From the NCBI RefSeq assembly GCF_010389155.1, contig NC_057766.1, positions 39,813,516 through 39,877,515 on the forward strand: DNA of 64,000 nucleotides. The letters are read 5' to 3'. Position 1 is the first letter of the stretch; every line of letters begins with the position of its first letter. Below, piece by piece: positions 48,701-61,337 of this stretch. The stretch comes from Erigeron canadensis (taxonomy: Eukaryota > Streptophyta > Magnoliopsida > Asterales > Asteraceae). The position numbers and the translations under genes were made by a program. The notes under the pieces were generated by a model, which did no database searches, was not told where the DNA came from, and saw only the letters and a list, made by a program, of their open reading frames with translations.

Positions 48701-49272
48701 CGATTACAATACATGATCCAACAAACAATAGAAAGCAATGAACAAGTTGTTTATTTTTTTCTTTACTTAAATCTCGATGATCAAGTAAGATATTTCTACG
48801 ATCATTTTTAGCTATTTCCTTAGTCATCCCAAAATATTTATTTAGATAATTTTAAATACAAGACCTATATCAAGAAAAATTGATGTATTTATGTTTAAGG
48901 TATTGATCTACATGGTTAGGTTCAGGGTAAGCTTGGGTGTTCCTAGTTTTTTTTTGTTACGGGTTTAGAATTCGGGATTATCAATAAATTAAAGATAACT
49001 AATCCATATATATCGTTGAGTTTCCACCGCCAGTCATGCCCTCAAATTAACTGTGCTGGTGATGTGACCGATCTCTATCGGACGATGAAATGACAATGTC
49101 GTTAAATTCAATCACCAATCATCTTAAAAAATAAAATAAAAAAGTTGGACCGCTGGTACACCGAATTACCCTGCACACGTACACTCTCGATCACTAAACA
49201 AAGAAGAAAAAAATGAATTGAAAAAACGCTCCTCCCCTCCGCCGTCTCCGCGCTATCAAAACTTTCAAATGC
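42755..49272. other. Large intergenic region, 6.5 kb, no supported gene
   Basis: The first few hundred bases are RS2Z 3' UTR. Beyond that I find no exon chain. The minus-strand frames at 43649-43936 and 44146-44331 look slightly protein-like but match nothing I recognise and lack splice context. 46600-46930 has a repeat-like, more balanced composition with near-duplicate phrases (CCTCACAGTATGATGG, CCTCACAGTACCATGG). The last 300 bp lead into the coiled-coil gene promoter. Confidence 0.45.
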
Positions 49273-49280
49273 TATAAATA
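49273..49280 (+). promoter_or_regulatory. TATA box of the coiled-coil gene
   Basis: TATAAATA, followed about 30 bp later by a C/T- and CA-rich leader (about 49305-49472). That leader ends at a good donor (GTCGTCG|GTATAT). The matching acceptor ends at 50568 (TTGATCAG), giving a 5' UTR intron of 1096 bp. Confidence 0.6.
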
Positions 49281-50601
49281 TTATAAAAACCAGACTCCAA
49301 CTTCTTCATATTTTACAAATCCAGTCCCTTACTGTAAACACACAAAAGAAAAAAGATAGGCAACGCCAACAAAAGCAGAGCACCATCATAAATCACAAAC
49401 CCATTTCTCTCTCTACAACACTCGCCGCCGGTCATTTCTCTCTCATCGCCGGCCATTTTATCACTGTCGTCGGTATATCTCTCTATCTTTCACAGTGTGA
49501 TACTTATGTATGTATAGCATAGAATGTATCTGTCTATCTATGTCTGTATCTATATATTAATAATCCATTGGGTTTATTCAATTTCACATCTTGAATTATT
49601 TAATTTTGATTTAGGTCTTATTGTAACCGCTTATTTTGAAATTTGAAAAAAAAAAAAAAAAGGAATGATGTTTGTGAAGTCAATTTTCTCATTTAATCTC
49701 TCATGATCTTTTTATTTATTTTTGAATTCTTTAGTATATTTTAACTAAGGAAATAAATCCTATTAAATGTAATAATTAATTTCTCTTAATTATATTCAAA
49801 CTCTTTCAAATTCTTGAATTTCCTGATTAGATATATATATATACAACGGTAGGTTCTCTTAGTGCTTGTTACTCTGTTTCTTTTGCCATAAAATTCTTCA
49901 CTAATACAAATAATATATATATACATACAACGGTAGATTATCTATGTATCTGATGTGATATCATTATTATAATTTTTTTTCCTTCTCATTTTATAAATAA
50001 AGATTGAATCTTTCTTAGGGTTGTATGGATATCTTGTTATGTAAGAATTAAAGTTGCAGAAGGGTTAGTAAAAATTGGGAAAGATGAGGGTATTTTGGTC
50101 ATTTTGTACAAATCAGTAATTATCTAGTAATCATGTAAGAAAGTTACTGACACATGATAGATATATATAAAAAAAATATCAGTTCTGAATCAAATACATG
50201 TTGATTGATTCTTTTCTGGGCTTTACATTTATGATTTTAGTCATTATAAAATAAAAGGGTTACCTGAAGTCAATGTTAGTGTGTTAATTTTGTTATTTGA
50301 GTATTTTTAAAAATTTGTATGTACCATTTTTGAGGCATATTTTATAGTAGGATTAAAAGCCTTGAAATTTACATTCTCTTGGTTTTTATAAAAGAATCTC
50401 ATGTGTTTATGTCTGAATCTGAATGCAATTGAATTCTATTGTTTTTATGTTATTTAATGATCTTCTGAGGTTTTCTATTTTTAATTGTTGGTGACATGGC
50501 AGTCTCATGCATTTTCATTGCATTTCTTTTGATGATTTGTACTGATAAGATTCTCTTAATTTGATCAGTTTTTGGACTGAGAATCTACAAGGGAGGCAAA
50601 G

Positions 50602-53600
50602 ATGAAGAAGCTCTTTTTCTTTAAGTCATCTACTACATCAAGTAATGGAACGAGCAACCTATCGCCGAAAGATAAGCAATCACATTCAGAGAATTCATCA
50701 GGGGATGGACCTCAAGGGAGCCGTAAACACAGATCTAGAAAGGCTGCATATGAAGATCAAATTCAAAATCAAAACGGTCCATTTCTTAGAAAGAGTCGAT
50801 CATATTCTTCTGGTACTGTTCATGATAGTGGGCTGCTAAGAACTCAAAGTGACTCTCCTTGTAGCAGCAGTAGTAATGTATCTCAAAAACATTGTGCTTC
50901 TCGTTCTTCACGGTGAGCCATTCTTTAGCTTTCTTTTGTTGTGCTTTTTGTTTTTGGTGTTTGTGTTCATTGGTAAAAATTCATTATTTGTGGTGTTTCG
51001 GGACATGTGGAGTAGCATGTTGTAAAAACAGAAAAATATTATTTGTTTGACCTAGCTATATACCCAAATTATCATTTGGTCATTGCTCTGCAGTCTGCAC
51101 ACTTTTTTGTATTGGTAACTAACCAATTCTGGAACATATTTTACTTACTTAGCCCATTACATTCAGGCTAATTTAGACCCACTAGTATTATAATACTCGG
51201 TTATAAATTTATAGTCATATTTAGATATGACGGTAAATAGGTACGCAAATAATTTTGATATCAAAATCAGTAATTGGCCAAATGGTATCAATTGATAATG
51301 CCTATAGTGGATTAAATAATATATCTCGTCCAACAAAAATTTATGTTTGTTAAACCTTTAACTAAATACATATCAGTATTTAACTTTCTAGTACGACCAG
51401 TATTTCTGACTATTGTCTCTTGTTATTTTTGGTTCAGTCGAGCTCTTACTCCTGAGAGGCCTTCAAGGGCAAAATGGTTTGAAAATTCTGCTGTTGATGC
51501 TGCAGAGAGAATAGAGAAATTAAATTTTGCCGGACTTGATAATAATTCTTCAGAAAGCATTTCCAATTCTTCAACTAATACATCTAATAAGGTTGTAGAT
51601 CGATATATTGATGGTGAACAACACCAAGAAAGGAGCTCTATACAAATCAATTCCAACACAAGAAATCATGTTTGTCAAGCTAATGGTGGTGGGAAAAGAC
51701 CGCCGAGGTTCCAATATGCAGCACCAGAATCACCTACTGATGGTGGTTACAATCAGAAACCAAGGTCACATTCCTTTCGAGACCCAAAAAGAGAATCTAA
51801 ACTCTATATGTCTACTAGAGATTGGGTTGAGAACGGAATTGCACATGGATCCCCAAGAAAACTAGCAAAACAGGTCATTGAAAGACTTTCTCAGGCTCGT
51901 GTTATGCCAAGGGTTGACTCAAATGAGTTTGAGCATGATATTCCCATCACACTCGAAGATATCTATGGCCAGTCTCAAAATATTTTACCCAGAGATGGAC
52001 CCGTTAAAGAAGCTGCAAGTTTTGAAGAAAGAAACTACGGGCATGATGATACATGTACTCGGGTTTTGGAGTATGAAGAATCAGATGAGACCGATGAGAT
52101 TACATTACTGAAGGCTGAATTGGAATGTAGAACAAGAAAATTGGAAAAGGAGAAAATTGAGATGCAGGTAGCATTGGAGAAGGAATTAGATAGGAGGTCA
52201 ACTGAGTGGTCTTTAAAGCTTGAAAAATACCAAATGGAGGAGCATAGGCTTCGGGAGAGAGTTAGAGAGCTTGCAGAGCAAAACGTGTCGCTTCAAAGGG
52301 AAGTCTCCATGTTTGGTGAAAGGGAGTTGGATAGCCAAAGCAGAGTTGTGCATGCGGGTAAACAAGTCAAGGATTTGACTGTAAAGATGGAAGAAGTAGT
52401 CAAAGAGAATCAAAATCTACATCAGAGCCTTTCATCATTACAAGATAAATACAGCGCGGCTGAAGGAGAACGAGATTTGTTGAAAAGAAATTATTCAGAT
52501 AAAGATAAAGAATGCAAGGAGTTACATAGAGCTGTGACAAAATTTCTTAGAACTTGTAATGAGCAAGGAAAGACAATTGAAGGATTGCAAGAAGGTTTTA
52601 GTAAAGACTTGAGGAAATTTGACCATAACCAGCAGTCAAAGTTGCAAACCGAGCTTTTGAGGTTAACTGGGGTTGAGCAATCTTTGAGGAAGGAGCTAGA
52701 ATCATATAGGCTTGAAGTTGATTCTCTTAGACACGAAAATATAAACTTGTTACACCGTTTAAAAGGAAGTGCAAAAGACGATGGCTTTTCAACTTTCAAA
52801 CTCGATCAAGAACTATGGAGCCGTATCCATTGCTTGCAAAATCAAGGCATGTGCTTGATTAATGATAGTGTGCAACTCTGTTCAAAACTATTTGAAAATG
52901 TTAAAGAAAGAGCATGCTATTCATCTTTGGAAACCAAGCAGGGTAATGAAAGATTACATGATGGTTTAAATAGCCAATTTATTGTGGATTCAGACATGAA
53001 ACTTCAAGGATTTAAAACAGGAGCTGAAAGTTTAACACGAAGTTTGCAGACTGTATCTGATGTTCTACATGAAAAGTCGTGTGCTGGAGCTCCAGATAAA
53101 GAATGTTTTGAGGTGAACTTTTTAATCCGTTACACATCTTCCAAAAGAGTTCCAAACTAAATACAAAGATTTTCTAGTTGAGTTTCTCAATATTTTGCTT
53201 ACTTGTGCAGGATGTTGCAAAGTCTGATTTGAAGGCAGAAGCTTTGATGACCAGGGTCCTAAGGGAGAAGCTGTATTCGAAAGAGGTAGATGTTGAGCGA
53301 CTTGAGGCTGAGGTGGCCGCGGCTGTTAGAGGAAATGACATCCTGAGATGTGAAGTGCAAAATGCCATGGATAATCTTTCTTGCATTACTCACAAGATGA
53401 AAGATCTCGAAATTCAGGTACTGCTATTAGTACGATAAGAATTATGTATAGTTTATATCACGGTCGGTACAAGCATTTTTAACATGACGGACAAATGTAA
53501 TGGTTTGGGTCGAGTCATATTGTGCTGGGTCATGTCAAATCCTTGAGTCTAAACTTTTTCCATATTTTCTTTTGGGGATTTGGTTGTGGGTATGTGTTAA

Positions 53601-54591
53601 ATTTGGATAGCTCTGATTCTTGCTGATGGATACTTGTCACGGATTTTGTTACTGGTGATTTTTAGAAGTGTTTTTGGCAATGCCTATTGTTCTTATGCAT
53701 TAGATGTTTGTTTTTTGTTTTTGATGATGAATGTATGAGAATCAGATCTGTTTGAGTGTTGATTTAGAGTTATAATGTATATGTTCGATGAATGTAAGAG
53801 GAACACAAGTGTGATTAATGAGTCTCCTTTGGGTTGGTTATTAACAGTTTATGGTGGCAAATGTGTCATTCTGTTGGATATGGAATGTAGGTTGATGGCG
53901 TTGCCTTGAAGATGCCTTTTAGTATATTGAGGTAGAACCAAGTTTCCTGAAAATGATATGCATATTGAAACAAATGATTTGGCATTGTGGAAATAGATTC
54001 AGTAGTAGGTCGAAATCATTTGCTAGTAGGTCAGAATTTCTTAAGTTAATATAGGCAGTAAAGTTTGATATGGTTAGCCACTTGAGCTTAACAAAGAGTA
54101 TATTTAATGATTTATTTTGTACACTTGTGGAGATTCCTTCTTAACAAGTCAACTGTTTTCTCTTTGATCAGTTTTGAGAGTCAAACCTGGAGTTGTAATC
54201 CCTCTCGTTGTATTGCCCATTCTTCATACTAATACATCATATGTAAGTTAGCTGATTAATTCTTTTTTTCCTATAGCAAATCAAGAAAGATGAGAGCATT
54301 TATCGTTTACAAAACGAACTACAAGATTGCAAAAAGGAACTGGCAATAGTTAATGGGATTTTACCAAAAGTGTCAGAAGAGCGTGACATGATGTGGGAGG
54401 AAGTGAAGAAATACAGTGAGAATAACATGCTCTTGAGTTCTGAAGTTGGAATGCTGAAGAAGAAGGTGGAGGATCTGGATGAAGCCGTATTGACGAGAGA
54501 CGGACAGATCACAATCCTGAAAGATGCCATCGGGAAGCCCTTTGATCTTTTCTCGAGTCCAGTTACTAATGAAGGATTCTTGCTGCGATAG
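50602..54591 (+). CDS. Long coiled-coil protein, CAP-Gly-domain-linker-like family
   Basis: Coding exons: 50602-50912, 51438-53112, 53211-53417, 54277-54591; the frame closes to 835 aa. It starts MKKLFFFKSS, a short hydrophobic/basic N-terminus seen in this plant family (Arabidopsis At3g55060 and At2g39300, annotated as CAP-Gly domain linker, from memory). Residues 1-310 are Ser/Asn-rich and probably disordered, with conserved islands LTPERPSRAKWFE and SPRKLAKQVIERLSQAR. From about residue 320 to near the C-terminus the sequence is heptad-rich Leu/Glu/Lys coiled coil (LKAELECRTRKLEKEK onward). No CAP-Gly or motor domain is present, so the family name reflects similarity in coiled coil only. 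Function unknown; a cytoskeletal or scaffold role is a guess. A broken tandem copy lies immediately downstream. The start is fixed by the acceptor and short leader of exon 2. Confidence 0.88.
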
Positions 54592-55727
54592 TTGGGTTGG
54601 TGTTCATACTTTTTTAACTTTTTGTGGTCTTTTTTTTTTTTTTAATTCACTTGTGGGTAGTAAAGAGTTTGTGATGATATTGATTTCCTTTGTAAGTAAG
54701 GCGGTAAACGGTTGATAGTTTGTGAACAAATCTTTACATATACTTAAAGCTTGATGATAATTGGGTTGAAACTTGGTTCAAGTTTTCTCAACTAGCTTGG
54801 ATTGTTATATTTGTGTTGTCATATAAAGAATTTACATGAAAATGAGATTAGTTTTTTGTTTTGGTGCATATCTGGCCATCTGGGTTTATCTAATCGTCAT
54901 ATATGCACGAAGTTATCATGTCAATCTTAGATACTAACATTTTAGTAAACCTTGGGAACTAAATATACTGAAACCAGTCATTCATATAACATTTATATAT
55001 TAGTTCTAAACTGTCTGCTTTTCAAGTTCAGTGTCCAGACAACGTTCGTTGCAGAATCAACCTGCAGTAACTTCCCGGCGTTCTATGGTGTAACTGTTGA
55101 ATTCTCTTGTTTGTTACCGATTTTTTTTTCTCTTTTGAGAAACATTGTACCTTAATCTTGATGGTTATGATTTTATTTGCTCTTAATTTTATCTCATTGA
55201 GTTATGAGTAATATCTTTCTATTAATCAAATGAATTGGTATGTGAACAATTTAGACTGAAGATCATATCAGCAGATTGGATGGTGAGATCCCTATCTACA
55301 CCATTCACCAATAGTATTATTCCATGTCAAATAGCTTCCATAACCTTCACTTTCCAACCAAAATGGTAGGAGTGGTGGATTGAACCCTCAGTACCCATTT
55401 CTTTTTCTTCTTCTCTTTTGTTAAACAGCAAAATATCAAAATAAATTCATAATATTTCATTTTAAAAAAAAAGACATTCCGCATAAGATGAACAAAACAA
55501 ATTGAAACTACATATTTAAAATTTGCAAGGCCATCGTTTTGCGGCTAGTTTACGTTTTTGGGCAAGAAGACCAGAACGAATTCCAACATAGGGGGATCGG
55601 CGATGTGATCGTGCGGGTTCATAAAAAACTTCATCTCCTGCGGGTCCATAAACCTAGTAATTTGCAATGCAGTAGCGTTTTTTGTTTTTTTTTTTAACGG
55701 TATTTGCCATGCAATAGCTAACTCATG
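54592..55727 (+). other. 3' UTR and spacer between the coiled-coil gene and its broken copy
   Basis: 54592 to about 55094 is the 3' region, duplicated at about 58453-58957. 55095-55727 is unique spacer with no gene seen. Confidence 0.5.
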
Positions 55728-55891
55728 CGTTTTAACTTGGTAAATAAATCCTGTTAAATGTGATAATTAATTTTCTTTTTTAACTATTCAAACTCTTTCA
55801 AATTTTTGATTTTTCTTCCTGATTATATATAAATATATACAACGGCAAGTTATACACTTATACTACTCTTTTGCCATAAGATTCTTCACTG

Positions 55892-55952
<61 letters not shown>

Positions 55953-58900
55953 GGTTTGTTTAATCTTTTTCATTAATGTACGTATGTGATGTGATTTTAT
56001 TCATCATCTATGTGATGTATTTATTCTTTTTATTTGAGGAATTTTTTAATTTATGTTTACCATTTCTCTAGGCATCTTTTAAAGGATTTAAACCCTTAAA
56101 TTTTTCATTCTCTTGGTTTTTATAAAAGAATCTCACGTGTGTGTGTCTGAATCTGAATGCAGTTAAATTATATTGTTATTATTTAATTTAATGGTCTTCT
56201 TGATGACATATATGGCAGTCTCATGCATATTTTCGTATTGTATATCTTTTGATGAATTGTACGTATAGTACTAATAAGATTCCCTTTAATATGATTAGTT
56301 TTTGGACTGAGAATAATTTACAAGGTGAAGAAAGATGAGGCTCTTTTCCTTTTGGTCGTCATCGAGTAACTATGAAACGACCCATAAACATAGATCTAAA
56401 AAGGCTCGTGTACGTTATGCCAGTCAACGAAGCTGCAAGTTTTGATGATACATGTAGGCGGGTTTTGAAGGATAAAAAGTTAGATGATCGAAGTGCCGAG
56501 ATTACATCACTGAAGGCTGAATTGGATAGCAGAACAAAAAAAATGGAAAAAGAGAAAAATGAGATGGGAAAAAAATACAAAATGGAGGAGAATTAGCTTT
56601 GGGAGATAATTAAAGGAACTTGAAGTCAAGGATAAGCAAAGCAAACTTGAGCATGCGGGTCAACAAGTCAAGGATTTGACTGCAAAGATGGAAGAAGTGG
56701 TCAAACAGAACCAAAATCTACATCAGAAGACAAATACAGAGCGGCTGAAGAAGACCGAGATTTGTTCAAAAGAAACTATACAGATAAGGATAAAGAATGC
56801 AAGGAGTCACATAGACTTGTGACAAAGTTTCTTAGAACTTGTAACGAACAAGAAAAGACAATCAAAGGATTGCAAGAAGGTTTTAGTAAAGATGTTGACG
56901 ATAACCAGCAGTCAAAGTTGCAAACCGAGCTTTTGAGGTTAACCGAGGTAGAGCAATCTTTGAGGAAGGAGGTAGAATCATATAGGCTTGAAGTTGATTC
57001 TCTTAGACACGAAAATATAAACCTTTTACACCGTTTAAAAGGAAGTGCAAAAGACGGTGGCTTTTCAACTTTCAAACTCAATCAAGAATTAATGATATAT
57101 TTTGCAAAATCAAAGCATGTCCTTGATTAATGATATTTTGCAGCTCTGTTCAAAACTAAGTGAAAGTATTAAAGAAAGAGCATGCTATTCATCTTTGGAA
57201 GCCAAGCAGGGTCATGAAACATTACATAATGGCTTAAATAGCCTATTTATTGTGGAATCAGAAATGAAACTTCAAGGGTTTAAGAGGGAAGCTGAAAGCT
57301 TAACACGATGCTTGCAGACTATCTCTGATATTTTACTTGAGAAGTCGTGTGGCGGGGCTCCGGATAAAGAATGTTCTGAGGTTAACTTGTTAAGCTGTTA
57401 CAAATCTTCCAATAAAGTTCCAATTTGTAAACTACATGGCATTTAGTAAATATGAAGATTTTCCAGTTGGGTTTCTTAAATTTTTTGCTTGATTTGTGCA
57501 GGATGGCAAAGTCTGAGTTGAAGTTGGAAGCTTTGATGACCAGGGTGCTAAGGGAGAAACTGTATTCGAAAGAGGTGGATGTTGAGTGACTTCAGGCTGA
57601 GGTGGTAAAGACTGCTAGAGGAAATGACATCCTGACATGTGAATTGCAAAATGCTATGGACAATCTTTCTTGCATTACTCACAAGAAGAAAGATCTTGAA
57701 ATTCAGGTACTGCTATTAGTATGATAAGAACTATGTATAGTTTATCACAGGCGGTACAAGCATTTTTTACATGACAGGGGCAAAACTCTCGGTCGGGGCC
57801 GTACAAGCATTTTCATCATTCTATTTTTACAGGCGTCATGTCAAATCATTGAGTTTAAACTTTTTTCCCATGGAAAACGCTATATTCTAGACCTTGTGTT
57901 TGGTCTCGTACTCTGGTTTCAATTCTAATCCCAAAGTAAAAAATGTTGGGTCTTACAAACATAGATATTGAAATTAGTATTTCACAGGTTCAATGGTTCA
58001 ACAAATGCCAAGCTAAGAATTTCAAAAAAATAAAATCAAATTTATATATGACAATTACAGTATATAAATCGAATGTGACTATACAAGAGAGGGACATGGG
58101 GAGTGAAGTGATCAAAAGATTGGGTTGCGGATTAATTATTGGGTTTAAGTTAACTGATTAATTCTTTTTTTTTCAACAGCTAATCAAGAAAGATGAGAGC
58201 ATTTATCGTCTACAAAACGCACTACAAGATTGCAAAAAGGAACTGGCAATAGTTAATGGGATTTTACCAAAAGTGTCAAAAGAATGTGACAATATGTGGG
58301 AGGACTTGAAGAAATACAGTGAGGATAACATGCTCTTGAGTTCTGAAGTTGGAATGCTGAAAAAGAAGATAGAGGCTCTGGATGAAGCTGTATTGAAGAG
58401 AGACGGAGAGATCACAATCTTGAAAGATGCCATCGAGAAGCCCGGTTTCTAGTGAAGGATTCTTGCTGCTATAGTTGGGTTGGTGTTCATACTTCTTAAA
58501 TTTTTGTGGTCTTTTTTTTATCTGGTCACTTGTGGGTCGTAAAGAGTTTGTGATGATTTTGGTTTCCTTCGTAAGTAAGGCGGTAAACGGTTGATAGTTT
58601 GTGAAGAAATCCTTACATATACTTTAAAGCTTGATTGATGATAATTGGGTTGAGACTTGGTTTGTTTTATTTGTGTTGTAATTAGGTGCTTCATATAAGA
58701 GGAAAGTTAATTATAAGGAATTTACATGAAAATGAGTTTTGATTTAGGTTTTGTTGCATATCTGGGTTTATCTCATCCTCGTAAATGCAGAAATCTATCA
58801 TGTCTATCGAACTAACGTTTTAGTAAACCTTAGGAACTAGATATACTGAAATCCTTCATATGACATCTCTTCATTTTAGATCTAAACTGTCCAGCTTTCA

Positions 58901-58957
58901 AGTCCAGGCAACGTTCCTCGTACAATCAACATGCAGTAACTTCCTGTGTTCCATGGT
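55728..58957 (+). pseudogene. Tandem, 5'-truncated and internally deleted copy of the coiled-coil gene
   Basis: Homology starts inside the parent's 5' UTR intron (about 49735), so promoter and first exon were not copied. It runs to about 55094 of the parent. Remnants: the start exon at 56336 (ATGAGGCTCTTTTCC), fused after AAAGGCT to a point well inside parent exon 2 (CTCGTGTTATGCC region), deleting the rest of exon 1, intron and about 460 bp of exon 2. Coiled-coil segments follow at 56440-57120 and 57100-57400, the third exon at about 57503-57705 with an in-frame TGA (GTTGAGTGA), and the last exon at 58182-58452. Stops occur after KMEEN (56595) and after the Leu-rich segment near 57128. The parent-copy identity remains high by eye. 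It is not expected to make a full protein. Confidence 0.88.
55892..55952 (+). repeat. (ATA)n microsatellite, 61 bp
   Basis: About twenty uninterrupted AAT/ATA repeats in the part of the pseudogene that corresponds to the parent's 5' UTR intron. The parent lacks this expansion. Confidence 0.95.
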
Positions 58958-59038
58958 TTTTAATTGTCGCGCAAAACGTTAACCTTATTGCTGAGGCTGC
59001 ATGATCAAAAACACATGTTACTCTTCAATTTTGAATTT

Positions 59039-61192
59039 TCATTCAATAAAAACACACTTGAACATGATTTGTTGACTCAGGTACAAGCTAAGTTTAATAC
59101 ACATAACAGAAAAATGAGACAAAAGACTGTTTACTGGTACCAAAAAACGCTTTTTGTAGCTCTGTACAAGTTCCTCTGGATCACGTCTGGTTTGGTTGAA
59201 TCCCTCATTTTTGTTCATTTCCTGTAAGAGAAATATTGCAAAGGATATTATTGTAAAGAAAAGCAGCTAGAGTAAGGTAAATGTAAATTCTAAAGTGAGT
59301 AGTACCTCAATCCATGCTGCAAGTTTTGGCCTGCCTACTCTAATATCATACGTTTTTACATTTAGCAAGTATGGATGAAATCTTTCGACAAAAGGAGCAT
59401 AAGCTATATCTACCTGTACATGGCCAATATGAGTGTTCCCAAGAGTGGAAATGGATCATATATATGCACATATGCAGAATACAATCAAGAAAACAGAAAC
59501 CAAAGAGAACCCAAACAAACATCAGTAGTCGAAAACAGTAGCAAATAAATGAAATTTAGTTAAGGGTTTATCTTTCTTACGAGACTGAATTGGCCAAGAA
59601 AAAAGGGTCCATCGTCAAACTTGGAAAGTGACTCCTCGATCTGATCAAAAGCTGCAGCTGTTTATATATATGTATGTTTTAAATTTCATAATTGGTTATT
59701 TAAACTTTGAAAGGATATAACAGAATGACAGTCGATCAGGATACCAGCATCATCAACCCCATCTCCCTTGAATGAGGTAGTAGCGGATTTATAGAAAGTA
59801 TTAGTGTATGATAGTAGCTCTTCTCCAAACTCTTTCTTAACAATATCCTACATTGTAGTTTCATAGTCATAATCAATTGAATGAAGTTATTCTTTCTACG
59901 GTTAGAGAAATGAGTTTTTCTTACCTCGGGATAAAGTGAGGGACCTTCAAAGTTGGTGTCAATAAACTTGATCAAATCAAGACTCTCTCCCTTAACTTCA
60001 TTGTTGTGTTCTAAAGCTGGCACCTGTGACATACAAACGCACCAAAAGCAAGTTTATATGCAAGATAAAATAGTTGGGGCATTGTTTTATGGATTTTTCG
60101 GGTATTCCTTCAAATATATATAATGTACTGCCACAGGCTATAAGAAGACCTGAAAAGCATTAAACTTTTGCAACAAAATCACCTTGTTTGGAGGATAAAC
60201 TTTCTCCTTGTACCATTCTGGCCTGTTTTTTAGATCAATGGGGACTAGTTTAATCTTTTCTTGCAATCCCTGTTGATAATTTAAAGGCAATGTGATGAAT
60301 ATATATGACCTAATCATCAAAGGGATGAGCTGATGGATAAGAATTTGACATTTCCATAAAACTATTCTTAGACGGTACAAATAACAATCAAGTAATGTGT
60401 GTGTCTTTTAAGATGTACATTTTTAAGGATCAAGTATGTCGACATTGAACCGTCCAAAATGCATTTTGCATCCAATCTTACTTGTGGATCAGCTCACATT
60501 CATAAGATAGATTTGACTAAAGTGAATTTGTAAGTAAAAGTGATTGTCTGAGAGAGAAGGATTGCCTTGCAGTTCCGAGTAATCCACACTCGTTGCGCAT
60601 AGGGGCAAGTGTAAGATATGTACAGCCTAACCAAGAAGACCAGATAAATTTCACATAATTAACTAAGATTTCATCTATGAAAAAAATTTAAAACCATAAG
60701 CAACTTTAGCTAAAAATTTGAACAAATTGTGTGCTCCGGTTACTACCCCAAAGTCCAAACAGTAGATTCTATATAGCAGACTAAATAACTTTACCTAGTA
60801 CCAAAGGGTAAAAAAAAAAGTTTACCTAGTGGTTCCATCAAAGACCGAAGGTGGTTCTGAAGTAGAATCAAGAGCCGGAGGAAGATCTTCTTGCACACTG
60901 TAATATACATGGGTAAACAAATGAGGTTTTTACAGGTCGGATATATATATATATAGGTTAAATTCTTACTTAAATCTTACCCAGTAGACATTGTTGTTGT
61001 TGCTTGAACAAAGAGCTTGTTGTGAAGTTTTTGGTGATGAAATTTTAGCAATGGGGTTCTGGAGATAGAAATCTTGTTATGATAAGGTAGAATAATAATT
61101 GGAGCAGATGCAACATTTCTTACTGGTGGTGATTGAAAGTCAAGGTGATAATGGCAGCGGCTGATGCTGTTGAGATTTAACACAGCAGCCAT
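59039..61192 (-). CDS. GSTL: Lambda-class glutathione transferase, plastid-targeted (GSTL)
   Basis: Minus-strand exons: 60981-61192, 60826-60897, 60566-60626, 60183-60269, 59925-60023, 59745-59847, 59581-59657, 59306-59413, 59039-59221; the frame closes to 333 aa. Residues 1-68 form a basic, Ser-rich chloroplast transit peptide ending in QATTTMSTG. The thioredoxin-fold domain has YTCPYAQRVW with the catalytic Cys102 (lambda GSTs use Cys instead of Ser). It also has LVPIDLKNRPEWYKEKV, the cis-Pro KVPALEH and ESLDLIKFIDTNFEGPSL. The all-helical domain has GPFFLGQFSLVDIAYAPFVERF. Known members act as glutathione-dependent thiol transferases/reductases (DHA reductase-like, quercetin deglutathionylation). 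Oddities: the third coding exon ends TGCAAG|GC, implying a GC-AG intron. The C-terminus continues about 25 residues past KKRFL before TGA. Otherwise intact. Confidence 0.93.
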
Positions 61193-61277
61193 TTGCTATG
61201 ATTTGATCAATCAACTAACAATCACTGATGAACACTCAGGCTTCACCTTTGTGTTTTGTGTGTGAACTTAGTTTCCC

Positions 61278-61315
61278 CACGTGTAATGTAGACACTGTTA
61301 TATTATATATAATGA
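61278..61315 (-). promoter_or_regulatory. Putative GSTL promoter: TATA-like run and G-box
   Basis: On the minus strand a TATATAATATAA-like run (about 61301-61313) precedes a CACGTG G-box at 61278-61283, both within 125 bp of the ATG. The G-box lies between TATA and ATG, so it would be near the start site or in the leader. Stress- or light-responsive control is an inference only. Confidence 0.35.
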
Positions 61316-61337
61316 TAATAATAATAATAATAATAAT
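61311..61337 (+). repeat. (AAT)n microsatellite, about 27 bp
   Basis: Nine AAT-type repeats directly upstream of the GSTL TATA-like run. Confidence 0.9.
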
